Shown here one piece after another: positions 1 through 11,618 of a stretch of DNA of 32,500 nucleotides. The stretch is from assembly GCA_016906335.1 (NCBI GenBank), contig JADEYG010000005.1, positions 152,501-185,000 of the forward strand, given 5' to 3'. This stretch comes from Novakomyces olei. Its lineage: Eukaryota > Ascomycota > Novakomycetes > Novakomycetales > Novakomycetaceae. The position numbers and the translations under genes were made by a program. The notes below the pieces were generated by a model. The model did not search any database and had not been told where the DNA came from. It saw only the letters and a list, made by a program, of their open reading frames with translations. How positions within the stretch are numbered: the first letter of the stretch is position 1; each line of letters opens with the position of its first letter.

Positions 1-3000
1 ACGCTGCTCGACTCCGAGCGAGGCAATCTCGGCGTCCTGCAACTCCTCCAACTCCAGTAGGGTTATTACTTGGTCAACATACGCCAATTTTTCAGCGTCC
101 GGAGTCGAATCTGATTGACGCAGTAGAGCAGAAAACTCAAAGGCCTCACGGACCGTTTGCGTTCCATCGTGGATGTCCATTTGCTCACAGAATCCGGTTC
201 GTCGGGCTACGTCACGGCCAAGAGGACTGCCGTCAACCAAGAAATCTCCTGATATTACACCGACACGTAAACGCTGAGAAAGAGCATTCAACAGCGTCGA
301 TTTTCCGGCTCCAGAAGCACCCATCAAAGCCGTCATTTCTCCAGGTTTGCACCAGCCCTCCACGTTGTTGAGCAATTTGCGCTCACCATCTCCATAGGGG
401 ACCGTATAATTGACGTTTTGCCAGGTGAAAGTTTCCCCACTGTTAAACGTAGCCGTATTACTGGCTTCGCCATTCTCCTGATTATCAGCAGCACTGCCAA
501 CACTGTCTCCTGGACCCGTCTCCATATCAGAATTGAGCGGCTTTTTGTTGCGTTGCAGGATGGGACTGCCTTTACGGAACCGCAGAATTGTGGCTCCCGA
601 GGGCACAAAGGACAAGATCGAGGTAGCAAGCGACCCGAGGAGTATATAAAGCACGATAAAGGCAATTACGACTCCAAAATTGCGCCAGACATGACCATAC
701 GTATAGTTGAACGTCTGCTGGACATAATCATTGCCGTAAACAAAGCTCTGACCCGGTCGGGCTCCGGTTAGCGTGCAAGCCTGGAAAGCCGAATTCGAAT
801 ACTCTGGTCCACTCGGGACGAGAGACGCACCCGTGCAATCCAACCTGCGACCCAAAAACTCATTGGCCACAAGAGCTTCAAAGACATATGAGAGCGGAGT
901 GATCCAGTAAATCCAGCCAAACCATATATAATCCGAGAGCAAGGAAGGCCGTGGGATCACGTAGCCCAGAAAGATGATCATCACGTTCAATCCGACAGCG
1001 GAAAATCGGATGGCCGAGTCAAAAGTCGGACTGAAAGCGGCAATCATACGGTAAAACTGTGTTAAACAGTACGTACAGAGGAAAACAAAGAGCAAATGTA
1101 CAAAGAACCGGCCAGCATCACGTTGAAACTGGGACAAAAAGTACATGGGAATAATGAAAAGGACCACCTGCACAATGATGATTGGAAAATCGGCCAACAG
1201 CCGGCCCACAGTGACCGCTGCTGGAGTGTAAAAGGCGTATTCCTTGTGGCGATTTATAACCGCCCTCCCGCTTGTAGCAGATCCCAGTTCCGACAGCTGC
1301 AGCCATCCATTGAAAACCATAGCCATGAAAAGGGCACCGCCTCTGGGAAAAGCACCGTCAGCAGTATCAGGCGTCCCGTAGAAAAGGGAGCCGACAATCA
1401 AACTCATCGAAATAATAATAAAAAGCTTTGACTTTATCGTTGTTGTGTCACCGAAAACGAGCCAAAACTCACGTCGGGCACACATTAAACACTGGTGGAT
1501 GAACGAGACGGTATAAGGCGAGGATTTAGGCAGCAGTTTTGACTTTGATTTACGTACTGCCGTCTCAAATTTTTGTGCATCCTGCTGCTGTGTGTGCTGA
1601 ACCTGTTTCATATAATCATCCACGTCCTGCAAGGTACGTTGGTAGGCAGCACTGTTATTCAAGTAAGCCTGCTCCAGTTCTTCTGCCGTCTTGGGACACT
1701 TTTGTTCATACCCAGGCCGGAACTTGCGCTCATGAACGTCCGTTATTGACGTCAAAAAGTCTGCTGTTGTCTGCCGGTCCTGAGGCTCGAAGCCGAGCTC
1801 GAAAAAGTACTGACGGGCAGCATTGGCGGGCCCACAGTACAGACAGCGGCCGGAATCAATGAGCAGAACCTTGTCCATTAGCCTGTAAATGCCCTCGCCA
1901 GCCTGGTACAGAGTAGTGAGCGTTGAGCGCTGTGTCAGATCCGTCATTATACGCAAACTGCGTACATAATCTACCGCAGTACTGGCATCAAGGCCACGAG
2001 TCGCATTGTCCCAGCAAATTACTGATCCATTACTGACCAGCGTCTCTGCGATGGAAACACGTTTACGCTCACCGCCACTTACACCCCGAACGTACTCGTT
2101 ACCAACGACAGTATTAAACGTGTGCGCAATACCAAACATTCGGCCAAAGGCCTCCACAAACTGTCCAATATGGGGCCGAAGCCGTTTCTTGAGCTTCATG
2201 CTCAGAGCAAAATAGAGTGTCTGGTACACTGTAAGCATAGGGAAATGGACATCGTCCTCCGCGTCTTTTACGACCTGGCCACGGTAGTGTGTGTTTATAT
2301 CGTGCGGGGACAGTCCACCGTACGTTACTTGGCCTTCGACTTTTGTAAAGGAGCTATTCTTGCTGGCAACTGCACTGAGAAAAGTGGAGCATCCACTGCC
2401 CGGTTTCCCCAAGACCAGCATCATCTCGCCCGGGCGAACGACTCCAGTAAAATTCTGGATCAGTTTTCGCTGAGGCTGCGGTCTCTGTACCAGCGCTTTT
2501 GCTTTATTCAAAAACGGCAAGACTGCTGCTGCCATATTGAATACAGACTCGAGGTCAATGGTCGCTATAACTGCATCGCTAAACGTTTTAATAGGCGTAT
2601 TCCCAGCAGCGGCCCCATAAACAGTGAGCTCACGGAAAGCCACGCCTAATCGGCTGTCTGTGGGTACTCCATTTTCATTGTACAGCTGCTGGCCGCTGCG
2701 AATAAACTCTTGCAAATCAAACTCTGAGCCTGCATCTTCCTCACTCGGCTTTTCCAGCTCGCGAGAATCGTTCTCTCCACTCGCCGCTGACGGAGCCGGT
2801 CTGATCTCGTTTGTCGTGTTTTCTGTACGATGCGTCCGCGTTGATTGGTGCGATAGAGTTTGTTGGAGTTGTGCATACTCTGCATAAGCACTCTGCTCTG
2901 TTACAGCGTGGCCTTAAAAGTTAGACAACGTTTTCGTTAATTTAAAACAAAGATTAATATTTAAAAATAATTGTCTGTATTACAAACAATTACAAAATTA

Positions 3001-3106
3001 TAAACAAAAAATTGTTTTAATTTTGCTCTTGTTCCAGGACAACTCCATATCACTCACCCACTTGCTCGCCCCAAGCGCCTCTGTCGCCAAGCGCAGGATC
3101 TTGCAT
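1..3106 (-). CDS. PDR-type ABCG multidrug transporter, partial at left edge
   Basis: ATP-driven exporter of the fungal pleiotropic drug resistance family, expected at the plasma membrane with order NBD-TMD-NBD-TMD. Exon 1 is 3106-3058 and exon 2 runs from 2897 to the window edge; the 160-nt intron (gtgagt...taacag) joins in phase. The 982 visible codons cover a polar N-terminus, the first NBD with degenerate Walker A GKPGSGCST (about residue 180), signature VSGGERKRVS (about 288) and Walker B-side motif CWDNATRGLDAST, the first membrane domain with the typical GRAVINRHKEYAFYTPAA stretch, and the start of NBD2 with canonical Walker A GASGAGKST (about 874). Family proteins are about 1400-1500 residues, so the second membrane domain lies outside. 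The ATG at 3106 was chosen because a stop lies just upstream in frame. Substrate cannot be told from sequence. Confidence 0.95.
2898..3057 (-). other. Intron 1 of the ABCG transporter gene
   Basis: GTGAGT donor, a ctaac branch-like site about 20 nt before the acceptor, and a taacag acceptor. Removing it restores one frame from the ATG into the NBD1 exon; the intron itself carries an in-frame stop. Confidence 0.8.
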
Positions 3107-3336
3107 ACTGCCGACGACAGAGCGATTCGACCCGATTTTCAAAAGGACTTTTCCTCTACTCAAGAGCCCTTTTAGACGAACAATACAGCCCGACGGCTTT
3201 GCTCAGTCCACAACAGTCTTATGTGCCTGACGGTACGGCTGTTTATTTATAATGCACCAGTTTTTAATTACAAATCTGACATTAATAATGTATACTGTTG
3301 TCATAAAATAAAATCATTATATAACGCCTATCGCCG

Positions 3337-3346
3337 AACCCTAACC
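3337..3346. promoter_or_regulatory. Telobox-like motif AACCCTAACC upstream of the transporter
   Basis: The motif is seen directly. It matches the TTAGGG-type sequence bound in fungi by Tbf1-like factors. A regulatory role is inferred only from its position and from similar motifs upstream of other genes in this window. Confidence 0.3.
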
Positions 3347-4840
3347 AAATCGGGAAACAAAGGTCGGCAATCACGGGTATTTCGGAGTCCTCCATATATT
3401 ATCGGACCGAGCGAAGCAACTAATACTCTAATTATCCATAAAAGTATTACAAGACTGCGTAAAACTACTCATTTATTAGTAATATAATTTAAGTGGCATT
3501 GGCATTGGCATAGACGTATAAAACTATGGTTTATTTTTTAAAACAAAATTTATCTCGCACGATAAGCACAGCCCGGACAACTCGGCATTTGCATTCAGCT
3601 CTGGTCCGCGTGTCACGCTCTTCTTGCTCTACTTGTTCTATTCACGGGTGTCATATCATCCTTGTATCACATCATCTCGTACTTTATTTATTTTATCATG
3701 TCTCTCTATAAATAGTAAGGTTTACGAGCTCCGACTGCCTTCTGTGCAGTATCCTGAATTAGTAATGGTGGATTAATAATCCACGAAAAGAAATTTAATT
3801 TAATTTATTCGTCACATTATCATTGGATGCAAGTAAATAATGGGTGTAATAAATGGTTAAACGGTTAAATGGTAAAATGGTATTCAGAGGTCAAATGGTG
3901 TTTGTTGTTCTTGGCTTGGAAGAAAAGGCCTTTGATAAGAGAAATGCTTGTGCGGCAGATAGTTATTAGCAATATTTTGGCCATTATCTTCCTTTACCTG
4001 CTATTCAGTATTCACGTATTAATCAATACGCTTAGCTTAATTTTCCTTTCAACCCCGTCGATCCCACCCTGTCTTGCCTGCCAACACAACGCGCAGGAAA
4101 GACATACATCGCCCCGCGTCTGTATGTAATTTGCTCCGGAGTTATAAAAGATTATTTTCATGCACTATATCCACCTCCCAACTTCTACTATGTTACATAT
4201 GGGTTTTTTATTACAACATTTGATCCGGAACGCGTCGAGCTCGTCTCCAGCTCTACAACCCGGTAAATCGCCACCTCTGCGTATCAAAAAGTCCTGCCCG
4301 TAATATTATTTTAATCGTGCCTGAATATCTGTAGAAGCTTCGTATAATAAACCCGAAAATCAGGTTTTTTTGAATTGGTTTCAACTACGACGTAGATCGG
4401 ACATAGATAAAGATTACGCGAGGCACTAAGATTGCTTGTATGTTTTTATCGCTTCTTAATCAGGGTTATCAGTATACACGTCGAAACGCCCACGCGCCGC
4501 CTGCTTTCAGACACTGAAGGGCAAATTATAATTGAGGCTCCTTGAGCTACTCCGCACGGCAATGAGCAGTGCGTCTTCGTTTACAGTACAGGATCCCATG
4601 TAACTTGAATAATCAGAGTTTTTACTCTTGAAAAATACATATTTTCCGCGTCCTATTCAACGTTAATATAATTAATAAAATCAGGCTAAATAGAATTACT
4701 GGCTGTTTATTTAATGCATCTACAATTTAATATTTATTTTATTAAAAAAGCGCTATATCATAGCAATCTCGGCGAACAATTTTTTTTTATTTATACCATT
4801 TTTCATTTATTAAAATAATGGCTGTCTGATTTTTAATTAA

Positions 4841-4880
4841 TTTAATTTAATTTAATTTAATTTAACTCAATTTAATTTAA
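4841..4880 (+). repeat. TTTAA pentanucleotide array, 8 units
   Basis: Eight tandem 5-bp units with one degenerate copy (ctcaa), ending 28 bp before the RBM5-like start codon. The same pentanucleotide, in the opposite orientation, lies upstream of the convergent CHMP5 gene. Confidence 0.85.
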
Positions 4881-4908
4881 TTCATATTTCAAGTTTACCA
4901 CGAGGCCT

Positions 4909-7213
4909 ATGCCGCCGCCTTCGACGCGTGGCCGAGGCCACCAATCGCCTTCGGGCAGTGGAACGCCGAGCACAGAGATTATGGTGCAGGGCCTACACGA
5001 GTCCATGACAGAGCGCGATGTACTTTGAAAAAGGCTTCAATTTAAATATTTTAAGTATGCTTACGCAGGACAGCTCGATCGCAATGTTCGCGATTTCAAA
5101 TTTCGACCAGTGCGAACTAGCGTAATCCGTGATCGGCAAACAAAGCTCTCGCGTGGGTTTGGGTTTGTCGAATTTTCTTCGGTTCAGGAAGCAGAAGAAT
5201 TCATGGAACGCGTTTCCCCTTCATTTCGTGCTCGACTTTATGCTAAAGAGTATGCGGAAGCGCCAATGGTGGCTATCGACGCGGACCATGAGGTGCCTAG
5301 TGAGCCTGGCGGGATGGAACCTCGGCCTACAAGTAACGAAGCTGCTGCTCCGGGGATGACAGCAAGCGCTCAAGAAACCTTTGCACCTGTTTTACGACCA
5401 GATCGTAGCCAGCCGCAACGTAAACAGTACTGGACAGTTTACGTACAGTACTCGAAAGGCGCTGCAGTTGGAAGCAACCCAGGTAAATGGGAGTGCATGA
5501 GTGTAAGCCGAGCGAAAAGATCAAGCAAAAAGCAAAAAGCAAAAAGCAATCAGTATGGGAGCTTACAAGTGTCGCTAGTGTGGAGAGATAAATTATGCTC
5601 GTCGAGTGAACTGCTACCGATGCGGAGTGGGACGGGCGTTGCAGGAGCAAAGCAGTAATGAAACAGGAAGCCTTTCATACACCGGCGAACAGGACGCTTC
5701 TCTTTTGCCGACGGCTTTAATATTGGTCTATGGGTTAGCAAGTGATGCTGAACGGGACGGACTGCTTCGTGGGTTTGCTTCGCTGCAAGTGCCCCTACGT
5801 CGTGTATTTTTCGCCTACAAGAATGGGAGTAAGAATATTAGGTACTGTATTCTTGAATACAAGGACACAAATGTAACGATTCATTGGCTAGTCTACTTCT
5901 TTTGATTTAATACAATTAATTTAAGATCACCTGTTCAGGTTTGATACATTTTGATCCGGCTTTTATCTGCGTTTGCACGCGAATTCGTTTTCCCCATTTT
6001 TTTGTCATCAAAAAGCGGTTTCTCTGCCATTATTTTGAGTGCAATTGTATTTTAATATCTTTGTTTTCTTATAATTTGCCTCTAGTCATTAACGTTTGTT
6101 GTAGGCTGCGTCTCAAGCTCTCATGACTGCAGCGGACCCAGAGAGAAACCCCAAAGGATTTTTGCTCTGTGGGCGCAAAGCATCTATTAGCCACGCAAAC
6201 CCGGCTGTCTTCACTGCATCTGATGCAAAATCGGAGCCAGGCATACTGAACGTTTTCCGAAGTCGCAACCCAGAGACCTTTGGCGAGTCTATAAAATACT
6301 GGAACGATAACGTTTCTCTCGAAGAGTATACTGGGCCACAGTGTACTATAACTTTACAAGACGACGAACAAGAAGCCGACGCTTTCCAATCACAAAAGAA
6401 ACGAAAACGACAGGAAAGGCCTGCCATGGAAGTGCCGAGAAAGGTAATTGCAGTGAAAATACGAGAAAAAATTGGCAAAAATACAGCATATTTTTATACA
6501 TAAAAAATAAATCTCTATAGAGATATCGCCTGAATAAGCATTTTAAATGTTGTTGCTAACACTGGCAGACGGCCAATGCGGCCAACGCAAAAATTGCTCG
6601 CTGGCAAAGTCGACAGGAAGAACTTCGAGACGAGACCAAAGACATCCAGCAGCCTAAATCGTACATAAGCAACCGGTTTACCGCCTGCATGTTGTGTTTA
6701 CGCAAATTCAAGAGCAAAGAGCAATGCGTAAAACATGAAGCTTTGAGTGAACTTCACAAGCAAAATATAAAAAACCCAATGAGCTTGGAACGAGCTCTTA
6801 TAAAGATCCAAAAGCATGATCCAGACATGCTTTCTTCCGACGCTGTGTCGCTTGATAATAAGGAGTACCGCGATCGTGCCATGGCTCGGAGAACTGTACA
6901 TGGACAGCCATTACGACCTCCGCCTCCATCTTCTGGTCAAATTAATCCTAAGCCTAATGATCGCATTGAAGAGACACCTTCAGCGGGAGCACAAATGCTT
7001 TCAGCTCTAGGGTGGCGTGAAGGTCAAGGTTTGGGACAGAGTGGTGATGGCCGTACTGCTCCAGTAACAGCAGAGTCTTATCGTAAAGGCGCTGGTCTTG
7101 GCAGCGAAAATGCACGCGAGGATTTGGAAACAAAAGCACACGGTACTACTACATACGCAGAATTTTTGGAAAAAGTTCGGGAAAATGCACGAAAGCGGTT
7201 TGAAGCTTCATAA
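4909..7213 (+). CDS. RBM5/RBM10-like RNA-binding splicing factor (RRM-ZnF-RRM-C2H2-G-patch)
   Basis: Nuclear RNA-binding protein with the full RBM5/RBM10 architecture, a family acting in spliceosome A-complex assembly and alternative splicing. Exons: 4909-5019, 5056-5502, 5579-5872, 6105-6443, 6569-7213 (611 aa). In order: RRM1 with RNP2 EIMVQGL and RNP1 RGFGFVEF; RanBP2-type zinc finger GKWECMSCGEINYARRVNC and YRCG (about 182-206), formed only after removing intron 5503-5578; RRM2 (about 231-320); a basic KKRKRQ stretch; a C2H2 finger with CMLC and two histidines (about 437-460); and G-patch ALGWREGQGLGQ (about 539-585). OCRE repeats of animal RBM5 are not seen. Introns 2-4 are canonical and phase-consistent. 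Intron 1 (5020-5055, 36 nt) is doubtful: it is a multiple of three and contains an in-frame TGA. It converges on CHMP5. Confidence 0.88.
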
Positions 7214-7529
7214 AAGCAACTATTGGATGGCTTAATGAAAATAACACCGTAAAAACGGAAACGGCATGTATATAAAGAGGCTAAATGGCAAACAAGCTTT
7301 ATAATAAAATATATGTGATTGGATAAATGCAGACACACATTTATTCACTGTTTAAAAGACTTGCGTAATTCTAGCCTATTAATTGATAAAAAAATAAATA
7401 AATGTATTTAATTGTTTGTGTTTTGGTCAAAATGAGAAAATCAATGAATTAATGTATATACAAAATTGATAAGGTCCGATCCAATCCACACTAGTTTTAT
7501 AGAGTTCGTCTGCCCCCTTGTCAACTTCA
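7214..7529. other. Short 3' intergenic region between convergent RBM5-like and CHMP5 genes
   Basis: About 316 bp of AT-rich DNA with AATAAA-like signals (for example near 7396); it serves as the 3' ends of both genes. Nothing else is seen. Confidence 0.6.
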
Positions 7530-8268
7530 TTACTGTGCAGTTTGACCAATTTTATCGTTTGTCGCAGGCTCTTCGTCAACGAATTCGGGTAGTGTCTGAG
7601 GCACATCGCTAGTTAGGTACGAAGGATCACCAAGCGCATCCTGTTCTGCAGTATACTCATCCCCCAAAGCTTCTAATTCAGCATCCAATTCTTCCTCATC
7701 CACATCAACAGCATAGGTTGAATCGCGACCAAGAACGGCACTCATTTCGTTAGCTGCGTCCATATACTCCTCCATTTCGTCCTGTAACTTTTCAATCTTG
7801 TCAATATCAATATTCCGATACTCCCGTTTCATATCTTTTGCCGACTGCTTCATTGCGGAAAATGTGGCCATTGTATTTCTCATATTCTCCGTAGTCATAT
7901 GCGCCTGTTCCATATTGAAGGACTGCTGCTGCAGTGTCGCGATACGCGCATCGTACATCTTCTTCTGCCTCAGAACAGCAAGAGCTTTTTGTTTAACCGC
8001 TTGTTTTCCCGGTCCATCGCGCATACGCGCCAGTTTTTGCTGGTGTGATTGAAGCTCTGCTTCCAGCTTGCGTGATTTTACATTTAATGCGTCTACTTGA
8101 GCGTCCGTCTAACAGTCAGTTTACCTGTTCAAATTTGATACAAATTTGATACAAATAATGCCGTAAAAGAGACAGCGAAAAGATACGGTAAAAACGTACA
8201 GAAGAGATTGCATCAGCGATCGTCGGTTTTGGTTTCGTCGACCGTCCGCCGCCAAATATTCGGTTCAT
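7530..8268 (-). CDS. VPS60: CHMP5/Vps60 ESCRT-III-associated protein
   Basis: Endosomal ESCRT-III family protein that in yeast and animals works with Vta1/LIP5 to stimulate the Vps4 ATPase during multivesicular body formation. Exon 1 is 8268-8200 and exon 2 is 8108-7530, separated by a 91-nt intron (gtacgt...gttag, phase 0). The 215-aa product (human CHMP5: 219) begins MNRIFGGGRS, as in the family start MNRLFG, and carries the basic motif ARMRDGPGKQAVKQKAL, the QQSFNMEQA helix and IDKIEKLQDEMEEYMD, then an acidic C-terminus with EEELDAELEALGDE. These motifs separate it from Snf7, Vps20, Vps2 and Vps24. The N-terminal ATG is fixed by the conserved MNR start. It is divergent from the bZIP gene across 565 bp. 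Confidence 0.94.
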
Positions 8269-8410
8269 TTTGGGCGCGGGCTTGTCTTTGCGCTCTAGAC
8301 AGAATATTACGTTTATCGCTACAAGTGGTTATACTACAATTGTACTGCATTTCTTCTACTTTATAACATGCATGATTCCCAATGTATCGGCCTTCTATAT
8401 TATATTATAT

Positions 8411-8480
8411 TAAATTAAATTAAATTAAATTAAATTAAATTAAATTAAATTAAATTAAATTAAATTAAATTAAATTAAAT
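8411..8480 (+). repeat. TAAAT pentanucleotide microsatellite, 14 units
   Basis: Fourteen uninterrupted 5-bp units. Read on the strand of CHMP5, it is the same TTTAA repeat that precedes the RBM5-like gene. Confidence 0.95.
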
Positions 8481-8640
8481 TATTTAGTAGTTTAATTTAT
8501 ATTATATTATGTTGGACGTTCGAACAGGGGAGATCCTATGGACTTGAATTTAAATAAAATGAATAGATAATTAAACCATTAAATAAAAAATTAGTTTAAC
8601 ATAAATGGGATCTTCGATTAATATCAGAGTTGTTCCATTT

Positions 8641-8665
8641 TATTTTATTTTATTTTATTTTATTT
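8641..8665 (+). repeat. TATTT microsatellite upstream of the bZIP gene
   Basis: Five tandem units followed by a T run, about 170 bp before the bZIP start; T-rich on the bZIP sense strand. Confidence 0.8.
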
Positions 8666-8833
8666 TTTTCTCGTCTATTTTTATTATATTAGTTATTCAA
8701 TTTATTTATAGATAATAACCTGACGCCCACCTGCCGATTGATTAATAATGTATGAAGCAAGAATCTACATCAAAAATAATATTGATGCCTTAAAGCCGAA
8801 TAGTCTTAGTTGCGTGGTTTAGCGGTACGTAGT

Positions 8834-10443
8834 ATGGCTTCCTGGCAGAAGGATCTGCAGCATCAGCGAGCTCTGCATCGTATGCTGGGCACTCCGCTGG
8901 ATGAGGCCAGTGGCGAATTCCAATTATCAGAGTCAAACGATACCGATCTCTTACTTCCAAATTCGGGAGAAAAACGCAAAGAAAAATGTCCCTTGTTAAG
9001 CGTCGAACGCGAGCATTTGGACGCCGTGGACGATTACGATGTATTAGAGCAACAGCTGCAGGGCTTAACAGGGGTTTTCCAGGACGATTATTTTCAGAAT
9101 GGGTACAATTTTGGTGAAAGTACAGCGCTGCAGAATGTATCGGACCTCGAGTCCCTATTGACACCTTTGTCCGATCCATCGGCCAATGATTCGTTTTCAG
9201 TTCGTACTTTGAGCAACGACAATAATAACGCTAATGAAGGCGAAAGGCTAGTCGCCAAGGGGACAGCTGGTGATGGGGCAATAAGTAGCGGAGAGGCGAA
9301 TTACAAGAATGTCGGACACGCAACGGAAGGAAAAAATAAAATGTCTGACAGCAAACAAAATGTTCAACAGAAGTATGCAGATTTTCCGGACTGTGATACT
9401 TGGGGACTTGCAGCGGGTGTTGAGGTGGATCATGACTATTACAATTCAATGATGAAATCAGAGGATACTCCTCGTTTTGCTCCAGTGATTTCAGAGGTTC
9501 TGGCTAATAAAACTAACCACGAATCACTGTCGTGTGAAGCACAAAATGCACATAATCGCGATGTTTTTGAGCACCGCCCGAATTTTGTTTATGGTTCGTC
9601 CAGGCGGCCGGCTGAATCGAAATCTAGTCAGAAATTAGCCACAAAGCAGGATTATGTAAAGGATGAAGCGGACGGAAATGCTGTTCAGTCTGGCAACTCG
9701 GTATGCTTGGAGCCAAACATAATAAAGCTCCACTTTTTTTTTAATTCATTTATGATCGATTGTTACTTTTCTTTCATTCACGTTTGTTTCAAGTTTGCAG
9801 GCTTTTGCAGGCTTGAATTATTCGTACGCTTTAGTCTTAATATATTTTATATCTTTATCAAGAGCCCGAATACTCTAGTAATCTAATTTATCAGCTGCAT
9901 TGCCTTTTATAATCATTGAACTTTTCATTTACAAGGATCTTTCTGACTCTCACTGTAGACTCGTCGGAAAGAACAAAATCGGGTAGCCCAGCGTGCGTAC
10001 CGGGAACGTCGAGAGCAACGTGTGCGCGATTTGGAAGCAGAAGTCGCTGCAATTTGCACAGAACTGGAAAAGGAGCGGACTGCCAAAGATTCTCTTTTCC
10101 GAGAAAATGAGTCATTACGAGGAGAGATTCGTGGACTTAAAGGCATGCTGGCAGTTGCACTTCTCTCTGCAAAGGTAAGGTGTTAATTCAATGCATACAA
10201 TAAACCGTTAAGACTTTTATTTGTTTGTATACGCATTTTATTTATGTTTTTATGTTACTTTTTGTTTCTATCTCTGTTTTGTTCTCTCTTCGATCGCTAA
10301 ATGGAAAGGGTCAATCTGCAAGTCAAACGAGGCTGAACGTCGGTACGCAAAACAGTTCTCTTGAATCTCCCTCACTCCCTATAGACTCGCATCTAGCTGC
10401 AGCTGTTTCTGGTCAGCATTCGCCGCCTCTAGATTCGAATTAA
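8834..10443 (+). CDS. Yap-like bZIP transcription factor
   Basis: Nuclear DNA-binding protein of 405 aa. Exons: 8834-9700, 9959-10174, 10309-10443; both introns are phase 0 (gtatgc...ctgtag and gtaagg...ggaaag). A long acidic and Asn-rich N-terminal region probably serves activation; it shows no known domain. The middle exon encodes only the bZIP (residues 290-361): basic region RRKEQNRVAQRAYRERREQ with the NRxAQRxxRxR signature of fungal Yap/Pap1 factors, then a leucine zipper with coiled-coil heptads (RVRDLEAEV, LFRENESLRGEI). The C-terminus is a short Ser/Pro/Gln-rich tail without a cysteine-rich redox domain like that of Yap1, so oxidative-stress sensing is not supported. The start was taken at the ATG of MASWQKDLQH; an upstream in-frame stretch has no ATG. 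Target genes are unknown. Confidence 0.9.
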
Positions 10444-11618
10444 TTTGTGTAAGGCCAGGTCAAGAGCAATTTTATTGGGTTTACATCAATTGCTTTGTAT
10501 GCATAATTGTTTTTGTACGGATGAGCGAGATAGTTATTTTTGTTGTTATACTGCAAGAAGGGGCGCAGATTAAAGCTTTTTTTCGAGCGTTAAGTTACCT
10601 GCTTCATGGCAAAAGTTTTAGTTTTTCAAAGGCTTTTGAGCATGTTAGCAGGCGCGGTTGAGGCGATTCTTTTTATTTTTCATTTCCTAATTTTAAGCAT
10701 TACTAGTTTGGTGATTCAGTGGCTTTATGTCCCACGGCCTGTCCTGGATCTGGTCAAGAAGGCTTCTGACGAATCTTTATTCTTTATGTATCTCTATTTC
10801 GATGAGCTTCGTATAAAGCTCACGTTAAATATTGTTAATAATCAGTTACACATTAGATGATGCTCATTAGTCTCCGATATTCGTGGCGAAACTAGAATTA
10901 AAGAACTGTATATTGTAATAGCGATAAAAACAAAAGCCTTATATCGGTAAAAAGCTAAAGGAAACCAATAACAAAAGCCATTTTAAATTTGAGGTTGGCT
11001 TTAAATAGTTGGCCCGTAAATAATCTTCACGGAACGTAGCAGACACCTTAAAATAGAGAGAAAAAGAAAAGGAAATAAAAATGAGGAGAATAACAAAAAA
11101 TAATAACAGTAACTTATTTAATCTAGTAGATGAGTCTATAGGCAAACAAAATCCTAAAATCAAGCGAATGAGAAACCAACGGCGTTGGTCTGGCTATTAA
11201 AGCCCCACATTTGTGTTGCCAATCAGGGTTTGTGATCGGATTTTGTCACTATTATTTATTTATATGGTTGAATGGGCAGCTGAATAATTTTATTTTATGC
11301 ACGTAAAACTGAATCCTACAAAGTTTGTCCATTTCACAAGTAATAAACAGCGAAAGGCATATAATAAGAATAAAATTCTAAAGAAATTCAGCCAGAGCGT
11401 ATGAAGATAATACAGTAATTATAGCGCAACGATTTCTTATACGATAACTTGCAGATACAACGGGCTCGAATATGTCATCTTTTCGGATTGGTAAAGATCA
11501 ATCAGTCTATTACATAAATATTTTGGAGCGAATGGAGCAACTTTGGCCACGTCAAACCAAAAGTTTAACGCGCTGGGATAATGTGCAAATCTCCTAGTTT
11601 CGTACATTAATACCCCAA
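10444..11618. other. Intergenic region between bZIP and phospholipase C genes
   Basis: About 1.2 kb. An 84-codon ORF at 10606-10860 has a hydrophobic segment (SMLAGAVEAILFIFHFLI) but matches no family I recognise, and I do not call it a gene. A 41-codon ORF at 11472-11597 lies just before the PLC start. The rest is AT-rich. Confidence 0.5.
11472..11597 (+). other. Possible 41-codon upstream ORF of the PLC gene
   Basis: ATG to TAG, product beginning MSSFRIGKDQSVYYINILER, ending 21 bp before the PLC start codon. If transcription begins upstream of 11472 it would be an upstream ORF able to lower PLC translation. Function is inferred from position only. Confidence 0.3.

Larger units (their letters stand above)
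3107..4908. other. AT-rich intergenic region between divergent ABCG and RBM5-like genes
   Basis: About 1.8 kb with no convincing gene; short ORFs here (for example 3526-3711 and 3869-4129) resemble no family I know. It holds the promoters of both flanking genes, an AACCCTAACC motif at 3337-3346 about 230 bp upstream of the transporter start, short iterations around aaatggt at 3847-3899, and a TTTAA array next to the RBM5-like start. Confidence 0.6.
8269..8833. other. Divergent promoter region between CHMP5 and the bZIP gene
   Basis: 565 bp with no gene. It contains a TAAAT array toward CHMP5 and a TATTT array toward the bZIP gene; otherwise plain AT-rich sequence. Confidence 0.6.

Noticed and set aside
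418-2649. Plus-strand ORFs of 60-175 codons at the left end
   Set aside because: They are antisense shadows of the continuous ABCG exon, whose minus-strand frame carries every PDR motif.
5020-5055. Altered genetic code with TGA as tryptophan
   Set aside because: The PLC gene ends in TGA at the expected place and many conserved tryptophans here are TGG; a single in-frame TGA does not support recoding.
10606-10860. 84-codon ORF with a hydrophobic segment
   Set aside because: No family resemblance, no partner exons, and AT-rich DNA readily gives hydrophobic frames; kept only as a note in the intergenic entry.
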